Shown piece after piece: positions 59,275 through 64,000 of a stretch of DNA of 64,000 bases. The stretch lies in assembly GCA_018646675.1 (NCBI GenBank), contig JABGUH010000012.1, positions 1 to 64,000 of the forward strand. Direction: 5' to 3'. Positions within the stretch are counted from its first letter, which is position 1. Each line of letters begins with the position of its first letter. The position numbers and the translations under genes are program-made. Under the pieces are notes generated by a model. It worked only from the letters and a program-made list of their open reading frames with translations. It did no database searches and was not told where the DNA came from. Source of the stretch: Bdellovibrionales bacterium. Its GTDB lineage: Bacteria > Bdellovibrionota > Bacteriovoracia > Bacteriovoracales > Bacteriovoracaceae.

Positions 59275-61144
59275 CTTAAAAGGTGCGAAAGAGGCACTGA
59301 AATTTGCCGTCTATGATGGCCAGGAGCTGACTGACAGTTTCTGGCTTAACCAAAACAAAATTTTGATGGGATCATCAACTCAAAGTGATATTACTTTACA
59401 AGATCGTCATATCTCTCACTATCATGCATTAATTACCGTCGCAGACGATGGCGTTTCTGTCTCGGATCTCGGAAGTCGAAATGGTATTTTTGTCAATGGT
59501 GAGAGGGTCACCAGCAAGGAACTTTTGGTAGGAGATATTCTGAGGGTTGGGGCAATTGACCTCTTCTTAGAGGAAGGAGTTCAACTTGATGAAAAGGGAG
59601 TAACTCCACACTTTAAGGATTTGGATGGAAATGTTGTTGACTACGTAGACCAGCTATTAAATGAAAATATTGTTGCAGTACCATCAAAGAAAAATTTAGT
59701 GTTAATAGATGATGAGTATTGTGACATCCAGTTTGAACAACCAGAGCTAGAGTTGGCAACGGATCTACCCTTGGAGGTTGATCAGCTCTCCTTACAAGGA
59801 TATCAGGACTTTGGTGAAGTTAAACAACAACGTGATCTTGTTAAACCGCAAGTTGGTAGTGCTCTAGAGTTATCTTTAGTTAGTAACGGGGTGATGATCT
59901 CGATGGACTTCCTCACCCTTCAACAGAGTGAATACTTTGTCACGCCTGAGCGTAAACCATTTAGTAAAGATGTAACTCTGCCTTTGGTCAGTCAGCGTAC
60001 AAAATTGCTAGAACGACGAGATGAACAATTGATACTTCATCAGCTAGAGGGTTTTAACCTTTCAATCGGAGGAAGAGCTTGCCAAGAGTCAGAGGTCATC
60101 TTGGCCGTCGATGATCTGGCTATTTGGCAACTGGGAAGTGCTCAAATAATGTTACGTCAGGTCGATGCCCCACCATCCTTAAAAGGTGTTCCATTTTGGG
60201 GCCGGGACAAGCAGTTTTATCGTCAACTTGTTCAAGTTGTTGCAAGCATTATGGGGTTGATGTTGTTATTGCTTTTTGTCGATATTGATAATATCCCCAA
60301 AGAGCCAGAACGCAAGCTGGCGGTTATTTATCGTATTAAGAGCAAAACCAATCTCGAAGTTAAAAATTCTACACCAAGTAGTGGCGAGCAAAGTGAGATG
60401 AAAAAGGTTGCCAAGGTTACTCCTAAAAAGGTTGAACCTCCCAAAGTCAAAAAGGTTGTAACTAAGAGTGCGCCCAAGCGATCTGCGCGCAAGTTGGCGA
60501 CTAAGACCAAGGTTGCACCCAAGGTCGTTGTTAAGAAAAAAGTCAAACGCTATCGTTTTAAGCTGGATAACTCTTTAGCATCTCTGGCGAGAAAGAGTGT
60601 TTTGCCCAAGAAGGTTAAAATTGCGGCCAAAAGAAGGATTGCCTCAGTTAACCCACTGGGAGTTAATAGTAGTGAGTTAAGTGATGATCGCTCCTTAAGT
60701 AATCAACAAGTACGAGTAGGAAAATTGAGCGATCGTTATCAGGGAAAGATGAATTTTGCAGCAGGCTCAAAGGGGTTGTCCAAGAAAAAGGGGTTTGAGT
60801 CAACTTACATCTCTCCCAAAACAGTGGTGTTGGGCTCAATTGATCCCGAGTTGTTACGAAAAATTTTAAGAGAGTATATCCCTCAGTTTAAACACTGTTA
60901 TCAACAGGAGTTAAGAAATAACTCTGATAGTATTCAAGGAGTGTTAAGTCTGAATTTTCAGATCAGTCGTAGAGGGTCTGTGGGAAAGATCAAAATTGTA
61001 ACTGGCAAGACCAGTTTCTCCAGGGGAGGAGTAAACTGTATGGCATCTGTACTGCGAGTTATCGACTTTCCAACTCCCAAGGGTGGCGGAGTTGTCGATG
61101 TCAGACAGCCTCTTAACTTTTTTGCCCGTCAAGGGAAGATCTAA
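59267..61144 (+). CDS. FHA - transmembrane - AgmX/PglI-type protein (GltG-like)
   Basis: 625 residues. The N-terminal FHA domain (about 20-105) has MGSSTQSDITLQDRHISHYHALI and SVSDLGSRNGIFVNGERV, with intact phosphothreonine-binding residues (Ser, His, Asn). One membrane helix lies at about 325-345 (LVQVVASIMGLMLLLLFVDI). Then come a Lys/Pro-rich linker across the periplasm (PKKVEPPKVKKVVTK) and a C-terminal domain (about 525-620) with YIPQFKHCYQQELRNN, GVLSLNFQISRRGSVGKI and NFFARQGKI; this is the AgmX/PglI-type TonB-like fold. It thus links cytoplasmic phosphorylation signals to outer-membrane parts. Cys pair HCYQQ and VNCMAS may form a disulfide. Last gene of the operon. Confidence 0.88.
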   Translation: MDNLKGAKEALKFAVYDGQELTDSFWLNQNKILMGSSTQSDITLQDRHISHYHALITVADDGVSVSDLGSRNGIFVNGERVTSKELLVGDILRVGAIDLFLEEGVQLDEKGVTPHFKDLDGNVVDYVDQLLNENIVAVPSKKNLVLIDDEYCDIQFEQPELELATDLPLEVDQLSLQGYQDFGEVKQQRDLVKPQVGSALELSLVSNGVMISMDFLTLQQSEYFVTPERKPFSKDVTLPLVSQRTKLLERRDEQLILHQLEGFNLSIGGRACQESEVILAVDDLAIWQLGSAQIMLRQVDAPPSLKGVPFWGRDKQFYRQLVQVVASIMGLMLLLLFVDIDNIPKEPERKLAVIYRIKSKTNLEVKNSTPSSGEQSEMKKVAKVTPKKVEPPKVKKVVTKSAPKRSARKLATKTKVAPKVVVKKKVKRYRFKLDNSLASLARKSVLPKKVKIAAKRRIASVNPLGVNSSELSDDRSLSNQQVRVGKLSDRYQGKMNFAAGSKGLSKKKGFESTYISPKTVVLGSIDPELLRKILREYIPQFKHCYQQELRNNSDSIQGVLSLNFQISRRGSVGKIKIVTGKTSFSRGGVNCMASVLRVIDFPTPKGGGVVDVRQPLNFFARQGKI

Positions 61145-61378
61145 CTACCAAGTAGAGCGATCGATCTTTTGGTAACGTTCATAGAGCCAATATACTCCAC
61201 TACCAATGGTTACCAAGATGATAATAGGCATTAAATAGGGGATTCCCATGCTGCTACCGATGGCGGCACCTTGTCCTCCGCCAGCAATCGTTGTCCAGCC
61301 AACCGCTTTGCCAGTGGCGGCCCCCTTTCCTCCAATCGTACCCGCCTGCGGCAGGGCAACTGTCTGCTTTGTAAACAT
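61145..61378 (-). CDS. Gly-rich small membrane protein, Mms6/MamD-like
   Basis: 77 residues from ATG 61378, which has GGGGGAG seven to ten bases before it (the TTG further upstream adds five residues without support). A Gly/Ala-rich stretch (AGTIGGKGAATGKAVG, IAGGGQGAAIGSSMG) is followed by one helix, YLMPIIILVTIGSGVYWLYE. This layout, GTI-x-GKG...GxG...PIIL...Y, resembles the C-terminal halves of Mms6, MamD and MamG, Gly-rich magnetosome membrane proteins. The acidic C-terminus that binds iron in Mms6 is missing here (ends KIDRSTW). The adjacent divergent gene encodes MamC, which makes the resemblance meaningful. Without MamC I would call it an unknown membrane protein. Confidence 0.5.
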   Translation of the reverse strand: MFTKQTVALPQAGTIGGKGAATGKAVGWTTIAGGGQGAAIGSSMGIPYLMPIIILVTIGSGVYWLYERYQKIDRSTW

Positions 61379-61588
61379 CCTTATCTCCCCCAAGACAACT
61401 TAAACCAACCTTAAGCCTGCTATTTTATTCACTATCGGTCGATAGGGCAATACATTTATATTTAGTAGGCGATAGTTGGCAAAATGTTGATAAATTGACA
61501 TCTAGGGGCAACAACTATCCATTTGCACCTATGATTACACCAATCAAACTACTCGTTTATTCATTTATTTATTATTTGGAGGTTTAAT
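61379..61588. promoter_or_regulatory. Divergent promoter region of the magnetosome-type pair
   Basis: 210 bases between the divergent starts; A+T-rich on the right side. GGAGG precedes mamC and GGGGGAG precedes the other gene. No operator is recognised. Confidence 0.4.
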
Positions 61589-61906
61589 ATGTTCAACTTG
61601 GCGCAATTTTTAGCACAAAGTGTTACTGGGATCGGAGTGTTAGGTGGTGTGGTTGGAGGTTCGGCCAAGTTAGCAGATGTTGCCGCCGCTAAAAAGAAAA
61701 AGGAGATTCCTCTTCCGGAGGCAAGTTATGCGGTCTCAAAAGAGGCGGCCGGAGCTGGAGTGGCCACCGCCTTCTCTGCCTTTTCGGCGGGAGTAGTTGG
61801 TGGGGGATTGGCAGTATCCTTAATTACCGCTTTCGGGGCCGCCACTGTGGGCAAGTATGCATGGGATTGGGGAGTTGATGCCATTGAGCGCCAGGTGGGC
61901 AAGTAG
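61589..61906 (+). CDS. mamC: Magnetosome membrane protein MamC (Mms13) homologue
   Basis: 105 residues with two hydrophobic segments (about 8-27 and 55-88) and a polar loop between them. LAQSVTGIGVLGGVVGGSAKLA, KEAAGAGVATAFSAFSAGVV, GGGLAVSLITAFGAA and KYAWDWGVDAIERQV correspond one by one to MamC of Magnetospirillum (AKSVPGVGVLGALVGG, GKETVGAGLATALSAVAA, GGGLVVSLGTAL, KYAWDRGVDLVEKEL; from memory). In that protein the loop faces the magnetosome interior and helps shape magnetite. Here the loop (ADVAAAKKKKEIPLPEASYA) keeps the equivalent of Glu66 but has Ala at the position of Asp70. A strong ribosome-binding site (GGAGG) is present. No other mam genes are in the window. Confidence 0.85.
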   Translation: MFNLAQFLAQSVTGIGVLGGVVGGSAKLADVAAAKKKKEIPLPEASYAVSKEAAGAGVATAFSAFSAGVVGGGLAVSLITAFGAATVGKYAWDWGVDAIERQVGK

Positions 61907-61943
61907 TACAAGATAGGGGATGTGTCGCTACTTCTGCGTACCT

Positions 61944-62942
61944 CTATTCTAGGTGGCGAAACTCCTTTAATGTATCCAGGCCGGCGGCAACTGGTCGGTA
62001 ATGATTTTGTAGATGGGCCAGGAGTTTTAAGGACTCCATTCCAACTTCACTTTCAAAACAACTGCTGATAACTGTTTGATATCCTCGCTGGTTGGCGTTG
62101 GTGATTAGTTGGCGTGTCCGATGGATTGATCCAATTAGACGTGGTTTTAGAATCCAGGTGGTGCATCCGATAGGAAATGTATTATTACTCAAACAGTTCG
62201 CTAAACTCTCATCAATCGCCCATTTTAAACCTAGACGATGGTGTAGACTTTCATGGTCGTTATGATCCGGTAGTGGTTCCTCTAGATATTCTACTAAATC
62301 AAGATCTAGTCCATGTAGTAGCGCGACTAACAGTTCACAACTCATCTGCTGGTTTCCATCCAGGCGAAAAGTTAGTTTAGTGTTTAAATCTCTAGCGGTA
62401 GAGATCAGCTTGATCAGTAGTTCACGCTCTACTCCGACAGACATGCGTCCAACCTTGATTTTAACACTGGTAATCCCGCTGGAGATCCACTTTCGAAGTA
62501 GCCTTTTTACCTGTTGATAACTATCTTCTGCTGGGATCAGCAGAGCATTGATCGCCGGAGATCGTTGTTGATAGTTGGGAGTTAGATGAAAAAGTTCTGT
62601 CAACTGAGATGGTTCTTTCTGCTGTAGTATATTGATTCCACACTCCTCCAGCGCATATTGGACTGAGGGGAAACAGTTCACAGGTAGTTGGTTGGTAATT
62701 GGGAGTGATGGGTCAAAAGTTAGGGGAAGGGCCCTCTCCAACTGGGTCTTCGCCTCTTCGAGGCTCTCTTGATGGAGTCCCGGCAGTGGTGAAAGTTCTC
62801 CTTTGCCAGTAAGACCTTGATCAGTTAGGGCTTGTAGGTGATACCCTTGGCGCTGACCAAGTTGGCTTGCCCCGACTTTAAAAGGCGTTTTTAAATTATA
62901 TTCAAATTTACTGCAAGTGATAGTTTGGATGGTGATCTTCAT
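61944..62942 (-). CDS. menC: o-Succinylbenzoate synthase MenC
   Basis: 332 residues of the enolase superfamily. It dehydrates SHCHC to o-succinylbenzoate in menaquinone synthesis. The catalytic Lys pair is in ITSVKIKVGRM. Metal ligands lie in FRLDGNQQ, YLEEPLPDH and AIDESLANC. The second Lys is in WILKPRLIG. The N-terminal capping domain (about 1-130) starts with ITIQTITCSKFEYNL. It is translated with overlap (ATGA) from menA, so both belong to one operon. This fits the menaquinone use implied by the anaerobic respiratory operons. Confidence 0.9.
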   Translation of the reverse strand: MKITIQTITCSKFEYNLKTPFKVGASQLGQRQGYHLQALTDQGLTGKGELSPLPGLHQESLEEAKTQLERALPLTFDPSLPITNQLPVNCFPSVQYALEECGINILQQKEPSQLTELFHLTPNYQQRSPAINALLIPAEDSYQQVKRLLRKWISSGITSVKIKVGRMSVGVERELLIKLISTARDLNTKLTFRLDGNQQMSCELLVALLHGLDLDLVEYLEEPLPDHNDHESLHHRLGLKWAIDESLANCLSNNTFPIGCTTWILKPRLIGSIHRTRQLITNANQRGYQTVISSCFESEVGMESLKLLAHLQNHYRPVAAGLDTLKEFRHLE

Positions 62943-63829
62943 AGTATTATTATTCCTGCAGTTACTAGCGAGTAGAGAAATAGTAGCTGCCCGGTACGGG
63001 CCAGAGTCTGGTTTAACTCTTGGCCAGGAGGAGCAGTTAAAATAGCCGTTAGGTGGGGTTTGATTAGCAGCAGGGTAAAGATTGCAACTAGCAGTAGTGG
63101 TTGGCCATTTCTATAGGCCAAGATGGAACTTATGACTGCCGGTAAGAGGATAAAAAATAGAACAACTCGGCCACCATTTTTGCGCCCAACGAGCGTGGCA
63201 ATAGTGCTCTTTCCTGATGAGTGATCAGAAGCAATATCTCGTAGATTGTTGACCGCCATGATCGCGGCAGCAAACCCTCCAGGGATTAGACCCGCAATAA
63301 TCGGCTCCCAGCTAAATAGTTGCTCTGTTTGCAGGTAGTAACTGCCGGCAACAGCAACAGGTCCAAAAAAAATTAGTGCCAAAATTTCCCCTAAGGCAAA
63401 ATGGGAGAGTGGATAGGGGCCACCAGTATAGCAGTAGGCAGTGATGATTGAGATAAAGCCAATTGTTATAATGACCCAGCCACCTGTAATCATCAGTGGG
63501 ATGGCCAAAAGTAGTGCTAGTAAAAAAGAGAGAAGGTATCCTCTCTTAACTTCCCAAGGGGCGAGGAGCCCACTTTGAGTTGCTCGTAGAGGGCCCAAGC
63601 GAGTGGTGCTATCTACTCCGCGGAGGTGGTCAAAGTAGTCATTAACCAGGTTACTACCAATCTGGAGTAGCAGGGTTGTCAGTAGGGTCAGAGTTGCAAC
63701 TAGAGTGTTGATCTGATGGGTCTGATTAAATGCTAAGGCGAGACCCAGTATTACCGGCCCTACTGCGGCGGGTAGGGTTTTGGGACGAACAGTAGCTGTC
63801 CAATTGGCAATTGCAACTTTAAGACTCAT
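62939..63829 (-). CDS. menA: 1,4-Dihydroxy-2-naphthoate octaprenyltransferase MenA
   Basis: 296 residues of the UbiA superfamily, about nine transmembrane helices. WTATVRPKTLPAAVGPVILG and NLVNDYFDHLRGVDSTTRLGPLRATQSGLL contain the first Asp-rich motif (NxxxDxxxD). NNLRDIASDHSSGKSTIATLVGRKNG is the second. It attaches the isoprenoid tail to dihydroxynaphthoate in the membrane. It overlaps menC by four bases. The following 170 bases to the window edge hold no gene I can see and probably contain the operon promoter. Confidence 0.93.
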   Translation of the reverse strand: MSLKVAIANWTATVRPKTLPAAVGPVILGLALAFNQTHQINTLVATLTLLTTLLLQIGSNLVNDYFDHLRGVDSTTRLGPLRATQSGLLAPWEVKRGYLLSFLLALLLAIPLMITGGWVIITIGFISIITAYCYTGGPYPLSHFALGEILALIFFGPVAVAGSYYLQTEQLFSWEPIIAGLIPGGFAAAIMAVNNLRDIASDHSSGKSTIATLVGRKNGGRVVLFFILLPAVISSILAYRNGQPLLLVAIFTLLLIKPHLTAILTAPPGQELNQTLARTGQLLFLYSLVTAGIIIL

Positions 63830-64000
63830 TACTACACTTCCTAACTTACTTTGTGATAATAGTATATAAAAGCAGGTAAAATTCCCCCGACATTCAGCAC
63901 TAGTTGAAATCGTATTTTTTGACCACCAGATAAAAAAAATGTCATAATTAGTCTCTTTTTGAGGTGGAAATAATAAAGTTTGGTAGTCAGAAATTGTCGT

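Noticed and set aside
61589-61906. A generic Gly-zipper membrane protein instead of MamC
   Set aside because: Several consecutive motifs, including the helix ending KYAWDWGVD, match MamC in the same order and spacing, which is more than composition alone would give.

Overview
The window looks like the chromosome of a free-living, Gram-negative, menaquinone-using bacterium with a large anaerobic respiratory repertoire. It holds a Bdellovibrio/Myxococcus-style gene cluster (Agl-Glt-like motor with OMP_myx_plus barrel, FHA and AgmX/PglI C-terminal domain protein, TolQ/ExbD units and TPR proteins). It also holds a recognisable MamC (Mms13) magnetosome membrane protein gene next to a Gly-rich Mms6/MamD-like small protein. 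Together these suggest a magnetotactic or formerly magnetotactic member of the old Deltaproteobacteria (Bdellovibrionota, Myxococcota or SAR324-like). That placement is inference from gene families only.

Layout. 1-604: gene-poor, repeat-rich left end with IS-end-like repeats, tandem hairpins and tRNA-Val(GAC). 0.8-3.5 kb: two exported proteins, the second kinase-like. 3.6-4.9 kb: DbpA RNA helicase. 5.3-8.6 kb: a minimal periplasmic nitrate reductase operon napD-napA-napB with a CRP/FNR-type operator. 8.6-10 kb: HAD phosphatase-like protein and ArsC-family protein. 10.4-18.6 kb: an eight-gene operon centred on a type II DMSO-reductase-family molybdoenzyme (alpha, beta, and gamma fused to cytochrome c), with a tandem rhodanese, a rhodanese-like protein lacking its catalytic Cys, a 40-residue membrane protein, a small exported protein and a YeeE/YedE sulfur transporter. 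I cannot assign this operon to a described system; two of its proteins end in the same Gly-Cys-Leu tail. 18.6-25.9 kb: exported SurA-like protein, porin, a haem-bearing porin, a lipoprotein cytochrome, tRNA-CAT with a duplicated 3' end, VanZ-like protein and an EamA exporter.

25.9-35.6 kb (minus strand): CusCBA-type metal efflux with a PhnD-like binding protein and a histidine kinase downstream. 35.9-42.8 kb: an unassigned biosynthetic cluster of three radical SAM proteins (the third split by a frameshift at a T run) converging on a carbamoyltransferase, a mini-SxtJ protein and an SGNH-like protein. 42.9-49.4 kb: housekeeping and catabolic genes (beta-propeller protein, dihydropyrimidinase, YafJ amidotransferase, Dus, HMG-CoA-lyase-like, MurG-like).

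49.8-61.1 kb: a ten-gene plus-strand operon behind a good sigma70 promoter and a 330-base leader: VWA lipoprotein, beta-barrel, TPR, small conserved protein, TolQ/AglR, two ExbD/TolR, large TPR, TPR lipoprotein and FHA/TonB-like protein. This is the architecture of the Agl-Glt envelope motor. 61.1-61.9 kb: the divergent Mms6/MamD-like and MamC pair. 61.9-63.8 kb: menC and menA, overlapping by four bases. Menaquinol is a plausible electron carrier for the nitrate reductase and the molybdoenzyme operons.
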